NCBI RefSeq assembly: GCF_045679555.1
Contig: NC_092089.1
Location: 6,321,179 to 6,385,178, forward strand
Source of the DNA: Salvelinus alpinus
Lineage: Eukaryota > Chordata > Actinopteri > Salmoniformes > Salmonidae
Direction: 5' to 3'
DNA length: 64,000 nt
Part shown: one piece after another, positions 10,824-22,365 of the stretch
How positions within the stretch are numbered: position 1 is the first letter of the stretch
Layout of the letters: the number at the start of each line of letters is the position of its first letter
Notes under the pieces: generated by a model
The model's database searches: none
Seen by the model: the letters and a program-made list of their open reading frames with translations, nothing else
What the model was told of the DNA's origin: nothing
Made by a program: the position numbers and the translations under genes

Positions 10824-11232
10824 GGCAACCGATTTGTTCGTCTGCTGTTCGCGCTACTTTCAAAAAACAGCAAATATAGTGAAAAATCCTCACACAAAAG
10901 ACTGAAGATATGTTTACAGTTAGTCCGTGCTCCTTTTTGTTTTACTCACTCAGTTTGGTCGTTTGATGTAGTTGTATTAACTGACCTTGCTAGGTTTGTT
11001 CTAGCTCGTTTCTTATGGCTAGCTTGTTAGTCTGCTGGCTAGGTCTTTGATGTGTAGCTAGCTATCTAGACTCAAAACTTCTTAACTTGAGGCGCCAAGT
11101 TACTTTTTTTTCTATTCTGAATGTATAGAGTTGTTGTTCATCACTTCTTGTCTGGAATTCTTCTTCGATTAGAGTGTTTATCTCATTCTAAAAACCAAAA
11201 AAATCAAATATATCAGGAGCTCATGTTGAGCA

Positions 11233-12180
<948 letters not shown>

Positions 12181-12359
12181 GATAATCACTGATTGACTCT
12201 CACGCTTTCAGAAACATTTGCATGACATTAAAGCAGTTTAGTCTAAAAGGAGGTTTCATTCTTGTGGGGGGGGGCTCAGAGGCAGCTGGCTGACTAGAGA
12301 TATTTCTGTAATTACACAACACACAGCATAGGACCAGAAACCTACCGCTTCCAACTGAG

Positions 12360-12600
12360 AGTGAGGGTGAGGGAGAGGGGGTGCCAGAGAGAGAGGAGGG
12401 GAGGGGGGGGGAGAGGGGGGGTGAGGGAGAGGGGGTGCCAGAGAGAGAGGAGGGGGTGAGAGAGGGGAGGGGGCGAGAGAGAGAGAGAGGAGAGAGAGAG
12501 AGGGGAGGAGCGAAAGAGGGGGTGAGAGAGAGAGAGAGGGGGCGAGAGAGAGAGAGAGGGGGGGGGTGAGAGTGAGCGAGCGAGCGAGAGAGAGACTTAA
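12360..12600. repeat. GA-rich repeat
   Basis: Irregular GAGAGAGG/GGGGGTGAG repeat in the last KIAA0408 intron. The following 260 bases, to about 12860, are single-copy intron with no feature seen. Confidence 0.85.
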
Positions 12601-12860
12601 GATGAAAGGGTTGGATTTGGGAGGTTAGAGTAGAGTCTCTTCCTGCCAAGTTAACTTCTTGGTTCCTTTGTTACAAGGCTGTTAAAAGTGAAATGGGCCA
12701 CATTGCAGTTAACCAGGAGGCTTTGGCCTCTTTCTTTCTGCACATAGCAGAAATAAACACCATTCCCAGTGGTGTTGTCCTCAGCCTCGGACAATCAGGA
12801 AGGATTTCACAACGGAATGTGTGTGAGGTCCCCTTTTTACTTTGTCTGTCCCAAATAGAA

Positions 12861-15650
12861 CCCTGGAGTGTACTACCTTCAACCAGGACCCATAGGAACT
12901 AGGGGACCACTACTACCTTCAACCAGGAACCATAGGAACTAGGGGACCATTAATGGAACCTTGGAGTGTACTACCTTCAACCAGGACCCATAGGAACTAG
13001 GGGACCACTAATGGAACCTTGGAGTGTACTACCTTCAACCAGGACCCATAGGGACTAGGGGACCACTAATGGAACCTTGGAGTGTACTACCTTCAACCAG
13101 GACCCATAGGGACTAGGGGACCACTAATGGAACCTTGGAGTGTACTACCTTCAACCAGGACCCATAGGAACTAGGGGACCACTAATGGAACCTTGGAGTG
13201 TACTACCTTCAACCAGGACCCATAGGAACTAGGGACCACTACTACCTTCAACCAGGACCCATAGGGACTAGGGGACCACTAATGGAACCTTGGAGTGTAC
13301 TACCTTCAACCAGGACCCATAGGAACTAGGGGACCACTAATGGAACCTTGGAGTGTACTACCTTCAACCAGGACCCATAGGAACTAGGGGACCACTAATG
13401 GAACCTTGGAGTGTACTACCTTCAACCAGGCCCCATAGGAACTAGGGGACCACTACTACCTTCAACCAGGACCCATAGGGACCACTAATGGAACCTTGGA
13501 GTGTACTACCTTCAACCAGGACCCATAGGAACTAGGGGACCACTACTACCTTCAACCAGGACCCATAGGGACTAGGGGACCACTAATGTAACCTTGGAGT
13601 GTACTACCTTCAACCAGGACCCATAGGAACTAGGGGACCACTAATGGAACCTTGGAGTGTACTACCTTCAACCAGGCCCCATAGGAACTAGGGGACCACT
13701 AATGTAACCTTGGAGTGTACTACCTTCAACCAGGACCCATAGGAACTAGGGGACCACTAATGGAACCTTGGAGTGTACTACCTTCAACCAGGACCCATAG
13801 GAACTAGGGGACCACTAATGGAACCTTGGAGTGTACTACCTTCAACCAGGACCCATAGGAACTAGGGGACCACTACTACCTTCAACCAGGACCCATAGGA
13901 ACTAGGGGACCACTAATGTAACCTTGGAGTGTACTACCTTCAACCAGGACCCATAGGAACTAGGGGACCACTAATGTAACCTTGGAGTGTACTACCTTCA
14001 ACCAGGACCCATAGGAACTAGGGGACCACTAATGGAACCTTGGAGTGTACTACCTTCAACCAGGACCCATAGGAACTAGGGGACCACTACTACCTTCAAC
14101 CAGGACCCATAGGGACTAGGGGACCACTAATGGAACCTTGGAGTGTACTACCTTCAACCAGGACCCATAGGAACTAGGGACCACTACTACCTTCAACCAG
14201 GACCCATAGGGACTAGGGGACCACTAATGGAACCTTGGAGTGTACTACCTTCAACCAGGACCCATAGGAACTAGGGGACCACTAATGGAACCTTGGAGTG
14301 TACTACCTTCAACCAGGACCCATAGGAACTAGGGGACCACTAATGGAACCTTGGAGTGTACTACCTTCAACCAGGCCCCATAGGAACTAGGGGACCACTA
14401 CTACCTTCAACCAGGACCCATAGGGACCACTAATGGAACCTTGGAGTGTACTACCTTCAACCAGGACCCATAGGAACTAGGGGACCACTACTACCTTCAA
14501 CCAGGACCCATAGGGACTAGGGGACCACTAATGTAACCTTGGAGTGTACTACCTTCAACCAGGACCCATAGGAACTAGGGGACCACTAATGGAACCTTGG
14601 AGTGTACTACCTTCAACCAGGCCCCATAGGAACTAGGGGACCACTAATGTAACCTTGGAGTGTACTACCTTCAACCAGGACCCATAGGAACTAGGGGACC
14701 ACTAATGGAACCTTGGAGTGTACTACCTTCAACCAGGACCCATAGGAACTAGGGGACCACTAATGGAACCTTGGAGTGTACTACCTTCAACCAGGACCCA
14801 TAGGAACTAGGGGACCACTAATGTAACCTTGGAGTGTACGACCTTCAACCAGGACCCATAGGGACTAGGGGACCACAAATGGAACCTTGGAGTGTACGAC
14901 CTTCAACCAGGACCCATAGGAACTAGGGGACCACTAATGGAACCTTGGAGTGTACTACCTTCAACCAGAACCCATAGGAACTAGGGGACCACTAATGGAA
15001 CCTTGGAGTGTACTACCTTCAACCAGGCCCCATAGGAACTAGGGGACCACTACTACCTTCAACTAGGACCCATAGGGACCACTAATGGAACCTTGGAGTG
15101 TACTACCTTCAACCAGGACCCATAGGAACTAGGGGACCACTACTACCTTCAACCAGGACCCATAGGGACTAGGGGACCACTAATGTAACCTTGGAGTGTA
15201 CTACCTTCAACCAGGACCCATAGGAACTAGGGGACCACTAATGGAACCTTGGAGTGTACTACCTTCAACCAGGCCCCATAGGAACTAGGGGACCACTAAT
15301 GGAACCTTGGAGTGTACTACCTTCAACCAGGACCCATAGGAACTAGGGGACCACTAATGGAACCTTGGAGTGTACTACCTTCAACCAGGACCCATAGGAA
15401 CTAGGGGACCACTAATGGAACCTTGGAGTGTACTACCTTCAACCAGGACCCATAGGAACTAGGGGACCACTAATGTAACCTTGGAGTGTACGACCTTCAA
15501 CCAGGACCCATAGGGACTAGGGGACCACAAATGGAACCTTGGAGTGTACGACCTTCAACCAGGACCCATAGGAACTAGGGGACCACTAATGGAACCTTGG
15601 AGTGTACTACCTTCAACCAGGACCCATAGGAACTAGGGGACAATTCTGGA
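12861..15650. repeat. 58-bp minisatellite with short variants, about 50 copies
   Basis: The full unit carries CCTTGGAGTGTACTACCTTC, AACCAGGACCCATAGGAACT and AGGGGACCACTAATGGA. A shorter variant skips the CCTTGGAGTG part. Variant order repeats at 945-bp and 652-bp offsets, so higher-order duplication has occurred. The unit resembles the interior of the palindromic MITE. Confidence 0.95.
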
Positions 15651-15723
15651 ATGCCACGTAAATTTGTTAGAGAGCCTGAAGTAGTTTGATCAACAAGTCA
15701 AACTATGCCACAGAATGAACACA

Positions 15724-15726
15724 ATG

Positions 15727-15764
<38 letters not shown>
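15724..15764. repeat. (GT)n dinucleotide repeat
   Basis: About 20 GT units lie just inside the intron after the large KIAA0408 exon. Read-through on the minus strand gives the His-Thr run that ends the uninterrupted frame, another sign that the exon ends before it. Confidence 0.95.
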
Positions 15765-15766
<2 letters not shown>

Positions 15767-15786
15767 TCATGCGTTTGCGTACTCGC

Positions 15787-18472
15787 CTGCATGGTTAGCC
15801 TCGTCTCTCTGAGGGAGCTGGTCAGCTGGCTGTGGTGAGAGTGTGTGTGGGAGGAGCGTCCAGAGGCAGGGCCTGGCTGATCCCAGTTATCCTTGTCCAT
15901 CATCTCCGCCAGAAGATCCATGAGTTCCTCTTCCTGTCTGGGGCTAGGACCAGGGCTGAGACTGGGGCTGAGTCCAGGGCTGAGACTGGGGCTGAGTCCA
16001 GGGTTAGGACTGGGGCTGAGTCCAGGGTTAGGACTGGGGCTGAAGCAAGGGTTAGGACTGGGGGTGAGACTGGGGCTGAAGCCAGGGTTAGTACTGGGGC
16101 TGGGTCCAGGGTTAGGACTGGGGCTGAAGCCAGGGTTAGGACTGGGGCTGAGACTGGGGCTGAAGCAAGGGTTAGGACTGGGGCTGAAGCCAGGGTTAGG
16201 ACTGGGGCTGAAGCAAGGGTTAGGACTGGGGCTGAGACTGGGGCTGAAGCCAGGGTTAGGACTGGGGCTGAGACTGGGGCTGAAGCAAGGGTTAGGACTG
16301 GGTCTGGGGCTGAGACTGGGCCTGAAGCCAGGGTTAGGGTTAGGACTGGGCCTGAAGTCAGGGTTAGGGTTAGGACTGGGGCTGAAGCCAGGGTTAGGGT
16401 TAGGGCTGGACTCAGCGGGTTGGGTATGGTTCTGGTACCGCTGGCTCCAGGCAGTGTTCTCATAGCTCTTCAGGATCCTCTCCACAGCGCCGTAATTAGA
16501 CCTGGACTCAGACGGACGCAAAGCAGCCAGGGTCAGGGGCTTCCAGGGCTGGTCGCTCATTACACCTGGCACACGGAGTCCTGGCACACAGAGTCCTGGC
16601 ACACAGAGTCCTGGCACACAGAGTCCTGGCACACAGAGTCCTGGCACACAGAGTCCTGGCACACAGAGTCCTGGCCCCACAGCTCCTGGCACACAGAGTC
16701 CTGGCCCCACAGCTCCTGGCACACAGAGTCCTGGCCCCACAGCTCCTGGCACACAGAGTCCTGGCCCCACAGATCCTGGCACACAGAGTCCTGGCACACA
16801 GAGTCCTGGCCCCACAGCTCCTGGCACACAGAGTCCTGGCCCCACAGCTCCTGGCACACGGAGTCCTGGCCCCACAGATCCTGGTTTAGGGGTGTCCTGC
16901 GTTGTGGTTGGACGACCCCCAGGTTGCCCAACCTGCCTTGGCCTAGGGTTTGTAGGAGGCTGGGGCGCTGGCCATGACTTAACTGAATGAGGCCTCTCTC
17001 CTTGGGCCTTGTTGTCCCTCTTAGGACTGGCGCTCACCTCTGGTCCTGGAGCTGGACGTGTAGCCTGGGTAGGCTGCTTGAACTCAGGGCAGCGTGTTGC
17101 CGGGTTAGAAGGCATGTTCCTAAACGTAACTTCTGGGCGTTGGGGTGAAAGGTCAGAGGTGGCAGCGGGGTCAAAGGTCCTGACGGTGACCCCTGGATGA
17201 GGGTCAGATGGGGGCAGGGCCTGGCTCAGTTTGATCCCTGAACTCAGCTTCTGAGCTGTGATGTCACAGATCACCTTCTTTTGTCTGACCTCTGTGGTGT
17301 GCCGTGGCGGGAGGTCAAAGTTCGTCTCCCTGGTGACCCCGTGCGTGACCTCGCCACATACCGTCGTACCGTCTGGTATGCCCCCCTTAGAGACACATGC
17401 TGATGTAAAACTGTCCTCCACCTCATCGTCCTTCATCCCTCGACCCATCTCAGCCTGGAAGAGAGTCCTGTTAAACTCAGCAGTGGCCTGTTCCAGCATC
17501 TTATTCCTACTGTGGCCTGGAGGGTTGGAGCCTAGAGGGTTGGAGCCTGGAGGGTTGGAGCCTGGAGGGTTGGAGCCTGGAGGGTTGGAGCCTGGAGGGT
17601 TGTAGCCTGGAGGGGGTAACTCTAAGGTAAGGTCAAGAAAGGTGTGTGAAACTGCTAGGTCTTTGTTTCCAGGTTGTATACGACTCTCTCTCTCAGGGCT
17701 TCTAGGGTTCTCCACGGGCCTGTAGTCGTGCATCAAGTCTCTCCCAGCAGCACTCACTATGTTGACTTCAGACAGGCTCTTCTGGACAGGCACGTAGGTG
17801 GACGACTTGCTGCTGCCGAAGCGGCTCCCGTCGCAGGACCAGCGGTTGTGGCAGCAGCCCACGTTGCAGTGGGAGTTAGCGGGAACAGCGCAGGTGGTAA
17901 ACCCCGCCTCCGTCAGAACTTTGCCCTCGTTCTCCTGCAGCATCGCCTCGAACTTCCTCACTATCGATGGGCTGCTGCTGCACTTCCTGTCTAACAGGAG
18001 ACAGGGGCTGTGGCACTTCCTGCCTGAGCCACTGAGGGATTCTGGGACATGTAGTTGTAGTTCAGGGGAGGGGCTGGCGAGGTACCACGATGTTGTCCGA
18101 GGAGGGATAGGAGGAGGAACCAGCAGAGGGGGGAGCGGAGGTGCTTCTCTCTCCCACTCAGAGGGCTTGGATGTGGGGTCCTTGAGGTGACTGGGGCCCC
18201 TGGTGGGGTCCTTGAGGTGACTGGGGCCCCTGGTGGGGTCCTTGAGGTGACTGGGGCCCCTGGTGGGGTCCTTGAGGTGACTGGGGCCCCTGGTGGGGTC
18301 CTTGAGGTGACTGGGGCCCCTGGTGGGGTCCTTCCTGATGGACAGCCAGTTCTCCTCTTCCAGGGCCCGGAGGTCAGCTACCAGCTGCGTCAGGTTGAAG
18401 ACAGGATCCTCCATTCTCTCTCTGGTCGTAACATGGTCCACCTCGGGGAAATACACGGACTCGGTTCGACCC
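15787..18472 (-). CDS. kiaa0408: KIAA0408 large exon
   Basis: 2,686 nt. The exon starts after a TGCCCTAAG acceptor in the phase left by the 83-nt exon, and ends in phase 0 at CAG followed by GCGAGT (a GC donor). It encodes about 895 residues of mostly disordered, Pro/Ser-rich protein. In order: VYFPEVDHVTTRERMEDPVF; five copies of KDPTRGPSHL; a proline block LLVPPPIPPRTTSW; a Cys-rich block (CAVPANSHCNVGCCHNRWSC); SLSEVNIVSAAGRDLMHDY; five PPGSN-type repeats; AEFNRTLFQAEMGRG; VPGLCVPGAVGPG repeats; RSNYGAVERILKSYENTAW; PNPNPGFSPS repeats; and an acidic LMDLLAEMMDKDNW helix. AEFNRTLF and RSNYGAVERIL match human KIAA0408. The frame stays open to 15703, but the conserved C-terminus lies in a separate exon, so a donor is needed before that. 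Confidence 0.85.
15937..16410 (-). repeat. In-frame coding minisatellite (Pro-Asn/Ser-Pro repeats)
   Basis: Units of 18 and 30 bases on the minus strand encode variations of PNPGFSPSLSPS inside the large KIAA0408 exon. All unit lengths keep the frame. The opposite strand is also open, which is a by-product. Confidence 0.9.
16566..16882 (-). repeat. In-frame coding minisatellite (VPGLC / VPGAVGPGLC)
   Basis: Two interleaved units of 15 and 30 bases encode VPGLC and VPGAVGPGLC. Each unit brings one cysteine, giving about 16 regularly spaced Cys residues within the large exon. Confidence 0.9.
17521..17604 (-). repeat. 15-bp in-frame repeat (PPGSN), about 5-6 copies
   Basis: Plus-strand unit GGAGGGTTGGAGCCT encodes PPGSN-type pentapeptides on the minus strand, inside the large exon. 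Confidence 0.9.
18181..18331 (-). repeat. 30-bp in-frame repeat, five near-perfect copies
   Basis: The plus-strand unit contains GGTCCTTGAGGTGACTGGGG. On the minus strand it encodes the decapeptide KDPTRGPSHL. The copies look identical, which suggests recent expansion and likely length polymorphism. Confidence 0.95.
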
Positions 18473-18499
18473 CTTAGGGCAGAGGGAATCAAACACAGA

Positions 18500-18865
18500 A
18501 GGAAAGCAAAAAGGTCATTACATTACAAAGTACAGCAAGCATCTAAACTATTTCAAACAATCAACTCTAGGAGAGATCCAGCAGAATGGGCAAGCTCACA
18601 AAGCACAGAAAACATCCTAGGTATTTGAAACAGTGACTCCTAGGGCAGAGGACGGAACACAGAGAGAGGAAGTCCATACCGTTATATAGCACAGAAAACA
18701 TCCCATGATTCCTAGGTATTTCATATAATGACTGGTGGCTGCTAAGGCAAATGGAGCAGACCAAGCATGCCTGGTATTTGAACCAGTGGTTCGTAATACA
18801 GCATTTAGTTCTGGATGCAGAGTTTAAAGAGCACAGTGAGTATCCCAGGTATTTCACACAGAGAA
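18500..18865. other. Intron with degenerate repeats
   Basis: Loose repeats of CACAGAAAACATCC and CCTAGGTATTTGAAACAGTG at about 80-110 base spacing. No gene or conserved motif is seen. Confidence 0.5.
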
Positions 18866-20130
18866 GGGGTTAGATCCAGCCAAGTGCCAGGGTGTTCCCA
18901 GCCGAGTACTGGTTAGATCCAGCCAAGTGCCATGGTGTTCCCAGCCGAGTACTGGTTAGATCCAGCCAAGTGCCATGGTGCTCCCAGTCGAGGACTGGTT
19001 AGATCCAGCCAAGTGCCAGGATGTTCCCAGCCGAGTACTGGTTAGATCCAGCCAAGTGCCAGGGTGTTCCCAGTCGAGGACTGGTTAGATCCAGCCAAGT
19101 GCCAGGATGTTCCCAGTCGAGGACTGGTTAGATCCAGCCAAGTGCCAGGGTGTTCCCAGCCGAGTACTGGTTAGATCCAGCCAAGTGCCAGGGTGTTCCC
19201 AGCCGAGTACTGGTTAGATCCAGCCAAGTGCCATGGTGCTCCCAGTCGAGGACTGGTTAGATCCAGCCAAGTGCCAGGGTGTTCCCAGTCAAGTACTGGT
19301 TAGATCCAGCCAAGTGCCAGCGTGTTCCCAGTCGAGGACTGGTTAGATCCAACCAAGTGCCAGGATGCTCCCAGCTGAGTACTGGTTAGATCCAGCCAAG
19401 TGCCATGGTGTTCCCAGCCGAGTACTGGTTAGATCCAGCCAAGTGCCATGGTGTTCCCAGCCGAGTACTGGTTAGATCCAGCCAAGTGCCAGCGTGTTCC
19501 CAGCCGAGTACTGGTTAGATCCAGCCAAGTGCCATGGTGTTCCCAGCCGAGGACTGGTTAGATCCAGCCAAGTGCCAGGGTGTTCCCAGTCGAGTACTGG
19601 TTAGATCCAGCCAAGTGCCATGGTGTTCCCAGCCGAGTACTGGTTAGATCCAGCCAAGTGCCAGCGTGTTCCCAGCCGAGTACTGGTTAGATCCAGCCAA
19701 GTGCCATGGTGTTCCCAGCCGAGGACTGGTTAGATCCAGCCAAGTGCCAGGGTGTTCCCAGTCGAGTACTGGTTAGATCCAGCCAAGTGCCATGGTGTTC
19801 CCAGCTGAGTACTGGTTAGATCCAGCCAAGTGCCATGGTATTCCCAGCCGAGTACTGGTTAGATCCAGCCAAGTGCCAGGGTGTTCCCAGCTGAGTACTG
19901 GTTAGATCCAGCCAAGTGCCATGGTATTCCCAGCCGAGTACTGGTTAGATCCAGCCAAGTGCCATGGTATTCCCAGCCGAGTACTGGTTAGATCCAGCCA
20001 AGTGCCAGGATGCTCCCAGCCGAGTACTGGTTAGATCCAGCCAAGTGCCAGGATGCTCCCAGCTGAGTACTGGTTAGATCCAGCCAAGTGCCAGGGTGTT
20101 CCCAGTCGAGTACTGGTTAGATCCAGCCAT
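18866..20130. repeat. 43-bp minisatellite, about 29 copies
   Basis: Unit with TGGTTAGATCCAGCCAAGTG and TTCCCAGCCGAGTAC. Variant sites (CATGG/CAGGG, GCC/GTC) alternate along the array. It ends next to a MITE copy at about 20135. Confidence 0.95.
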
Positions 20131-20134
20131 CGGT

Positions 20135-20222
20135 AGCCAGTGACTGTATCCCAAACGGAACCCTATTCCCTATACAGAGCCCTTTGGGCCACGGTCAAAA
20201 GTAGTGCACTATACAGGAAATA
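20135..20222. mobile_element. Palindromic MITE copy, diverged
   Basis: Contains ACCCTATTCCCTATACAGAG and AGTAGTGCACTATACAGGAA, the two arms of the same hairpin repeat as at 362-494. It sits about 20 bases outside the next KIAA0408 exon. Confidence 0.65.
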
Positions 20223-20242
20223 GTTTGTTGATAAAGTCTTAC

Positions 20243-20325
20243 CTCTTGTCCCCTCCGGACTTCCTCCCAATCTCATCCTGATAGCTACACAGCTCTTCAC
20301 TCACACGGGCTATCTCCTTCAGGGC
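20243..20325 (-). CDS. kiaa0408: KIAA0408 exon (ARVSEELCSYQDEI)
   Basis: 83 nt, starting after a CTCTCTAG acceptor and ending AAGAG at a GTAAGA donor. It enters in phase 0 and leaves with two bases, completed by the first G of the large exon. It encodes ALKEIARVSEELCSYQDEIG plus a basic end (RKSGGDKR). This matches the ALEELAKVSEELCSFQEEI block I recall from human KIAA0408 and is the best-conserved short exon. Confidence 0.9.
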
Positions 20326-20735
20326 CTAGAGAGAGGAGGGAGGGAGGGAGGGAGGGAGGGAGAGAGGGAGGGAGGGAGAGAGAGGAGGGAGGGAGAGGGA
20401 GAGAGAGAGAGAGGAGGGAGAAAGGGAGAGAGAGAGAAGGAGAGAGGGAGAGGAAGAGAGAGAGAGGAGGGAGGGAGAGAGAGAGGAGAGAGAGAGGAGG
20501 GAGGGCGAGAGAGAGAGGAGAGAGAAGGAGAGAGAGAGTAGAGGAGGGAGAGGGAGTAAAGGAGAGAGGGAGAGAGAAGGAGAGAGTAGAGGAGGGAGGG
20601 AGAGAGAAGGAGAGAGTAGAGGAGGGAGGGAGAGAGAGAGGAGGGAGGGAGAGAGAGAGGAGGGAGGGAGTAGAGGAGGGAGGAGAGAGAGAGGAGGGAG
20701 GGAGTAGAGGAGGGAGGGAGAGAGAAGGAGAGATG
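20326..20735. repeat. GA/GGGA-rich repeat (CT-rich on the coding strand)
   Basis: Irregular GGGAGGGAGAGAGA repeat filling the intron between the 83-nt exon and the 504-nt exon. It forms a very long polypyrimidine tract before the acceptor at 20326. Confidence 0.9.
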
Positions 20736-20806
20736 TACATTACTAAAGACAAAAATAGACTTCAGAGGGTGGAGCAACAGACGAGGGAACGCTGTGGTGG
20801 ACTCAC

Positions 20807-21310
20807 GGCATTGAGGGCTGTAGAGTTCTCCTTCTGGTCACTCCATGTCCCAGAGCGCACCTCTGTGTTGTGGGCTACTCCTCCACTAGGTCCACCGTGG
20901 GAGGCGCGCTGGACATTAACCATACCCCCTTTAGAGGGAGAGTCTCTGTCAACCCCCCGCCCCATCACCCCTCGCAGGATGGCCTCCAGTTCCGCCATGT
21001 CCACTTCCTGGTTACCGACACAGTCGTCATAGTTACGGGGGTTTCCTCTGTCGCCACGGTGATCCGCCCGGTGTCTGTGGGCGGCGAAGTCGTCGTTGCC
21101 GTGACGACGGGGGTAGGAGCCGTGTTGGTTGGCGGGCTCTGATTGGCTGCTGCTGCTTTGGGGGTCGCAGGTCGAGTTGTCGCTAAGCATGCTGGATCCT
21201 GTGCTGGTGGACTGTACGCTGACACTCAGGGTAACTTCCTCTGTAATCTCTCCGACAGGTTCTCTCATCTCCCCAGATATCTCACGCCTCACCTTCACCT
21301 CGTTGTACAT
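20807..21310 (-). CDS. kiaa0408: KIAA0408 exon (MYNEVKVRREI)
   Basis: 504 nt, 168 codons in phase 0, from a CTTCCTAG acceptor to a GCC|GTGAGT donor. It starts MYNEVKVRREISGEM, which with the previous exon's KIEE continues the coiled coil in the same way as the EELCREVKLRRK stretch of human KIAA0408. The rest is polar and low in hydrophobics: a Ser/Thr-rich part (SVQSTSTGSSMLSDNSTCD), a His/Arg/Asp-rich part (AAHRHRADHRGDRGNPRNYD), a short helix (EVDMAELEAILRGVMGRG), and an end NSTALNA that joins ALKEIARVSEEL in the next exon. The first Met is not taken as the protein start because a splice acceptor directly precedes it. Confidence 0.85.
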
Positions 21311-21832
21311 CTAGGAAGAGAGAGAGTCATATCATATCATTTAAACAACGTGGATTCAACATCGATTAAACCAGTGTGTGACCAGTGGGAAATGCTTTCA
21401 CAGGTCTTGCCCACGATGCACTAGGGCAGAATCACAATGTTTCATATCTGTCGGCGTGAAGTAAAGTGTTACAACAGAAATATAATCTCATTCTAGGTCT
21501 GTGAGGGTTAATAACATGTTTACGTTTTAAACTCTTCGATGTAAAGTCCTGCGTAGTTCTGGTACCGGTTCCGACTGTCATTTTCACGTATAAAATCCAT
21601 CTGTGGACACCGTTGATGAAAAAGACTTGCGATGGAGTGGTAGCCGTGGTTACCACGAACACAGGAGTACGTCTCTTCTGCCTGTATGAAGCTTGAATGT
21701 CCCTCCTACCATTTCATTTGGTCTTCCGACTGTCCATCAAGTCCCGGGTGAACCTTATTGGCTGAGACACTAACAAAGCACATGCTTTGAATCCTTACAT
21801 CGTTGTAGCACATTCAGAGATGTAATTTTATT
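21311..21832. other. Intron, no feature seen
   Basis: Apparently single-copy intron between the 504-nt exon and a SINE cluster. No conserved coding or RNA motif was found on either strand. Confidence 0.5.
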
Positions 21833-22365
21833 AACCTTTTATTTAACGAGGCAAGTCAGTTAAGAACAAATTCTTATTTTCAATGACGGCCTACCGGGGA
21901 ACAGTGGGTTAACTGCCTTGTTCAGGGGCAGAACGACAGATTTTTACCTTGTCAGCTCGGGGATTTGATCTTGCAACCTTTCGGTGACTGACCCAACGCT
22001 CTATCAGTCAAATTTCAATCAAAAGTATTTATAAAGCCCTTCTTACATCAGCTGATATCTCAAAGTGCTGTACAGAAACCCAGCCTAAAACCCCAAACAG
22101 CAAAGCAATGCAGGTGTAGAAGCTCTAACCACTAGGCTACCTGCCTCCCCCCTCTAACCACTAGGCTACCTGCCTCCCCTCTCTAACCACTAGGCTACCT
22201 GCCTCCCCCCTCTAACCACTAGGCTACCTGCCTCCCCCCTCTAACCACTAGGCTACCTGCCTCCCCCCTCTAACCACTAGGCTACCTGCCTCCCCCCTCT
22301 AACCACTAGGCTACCTGCCTCCCCCCTCTAACCACTAGGCCACCTGCCGCCAGTAGCCAGTAACA
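21833..22365 (-). mobile_element. HpaI-type SINE split by another repeat
   Basis: Plus strand begins TTTATTTAACGAGGCAAGTC and continues through GGGTTAACTGCC (with a GTTAAC site) and the tRNA-like part to CCAACGCTCTA at about 22002. A different repeat (ATTTATAAAGCCCTTCTTACAT to CAATGCAGGTGTAGAAGC, about 22015-22120) then interrupts. After it the SINE head resumes as CTCTAACCACTAGGCTACCT in multiple copies. HpaI as the family name is inference from the GTTAAC site and head sequence. Confidence 0.75.
22121..22350. repeat. 29-bp minisatellite of a SINE A-box head, about 8 copies
   Basis: Unit with CTCTAACCACTAGGCTACCT and GCCTCCCCC. Read on the minus strand it is the first part of the SINE tRNA-like head (TAGCCTAGTGGTTAGAG, A box region). 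Confidence 0.95.

Larger units (their letters stand above)
4777..11110 (-). mobile_element. Near full-length CR1/L2-superfamily LINE
   Basis: A non-LTR retrotransposon in the last intron of KIAA0408, in the same transcriptional sense. Order along the minus strand: a 5' region from about 11.1 kb, ORF1 (10823-8845) with a coiled coil then an SGNH-esterase-like domain, ORF2 (8645 to about 5123) with an apurinic-type endonuclease, a reverse transcriptase and a Cys/His tail, then a 3' UTR ending in TTGAA-type repeats at 4777. An esterase in ORF1 is typical of CR1/L2 elements. Each ORF is broken by one frameshift at or near a homopolymer, so the copy looks young but inactive, unless these are sequencing indels. 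The 5' end is approximate. Confidence 0.85.

Noticed and set aside
15832-16977. Plus-strand frame of 381 residues opposite the large KIAA0408 exon
   Set aside because: Antisense shadow of the coding minisatellites. The minus strand has conserved KIAA0408 motifs and correct splice phases.
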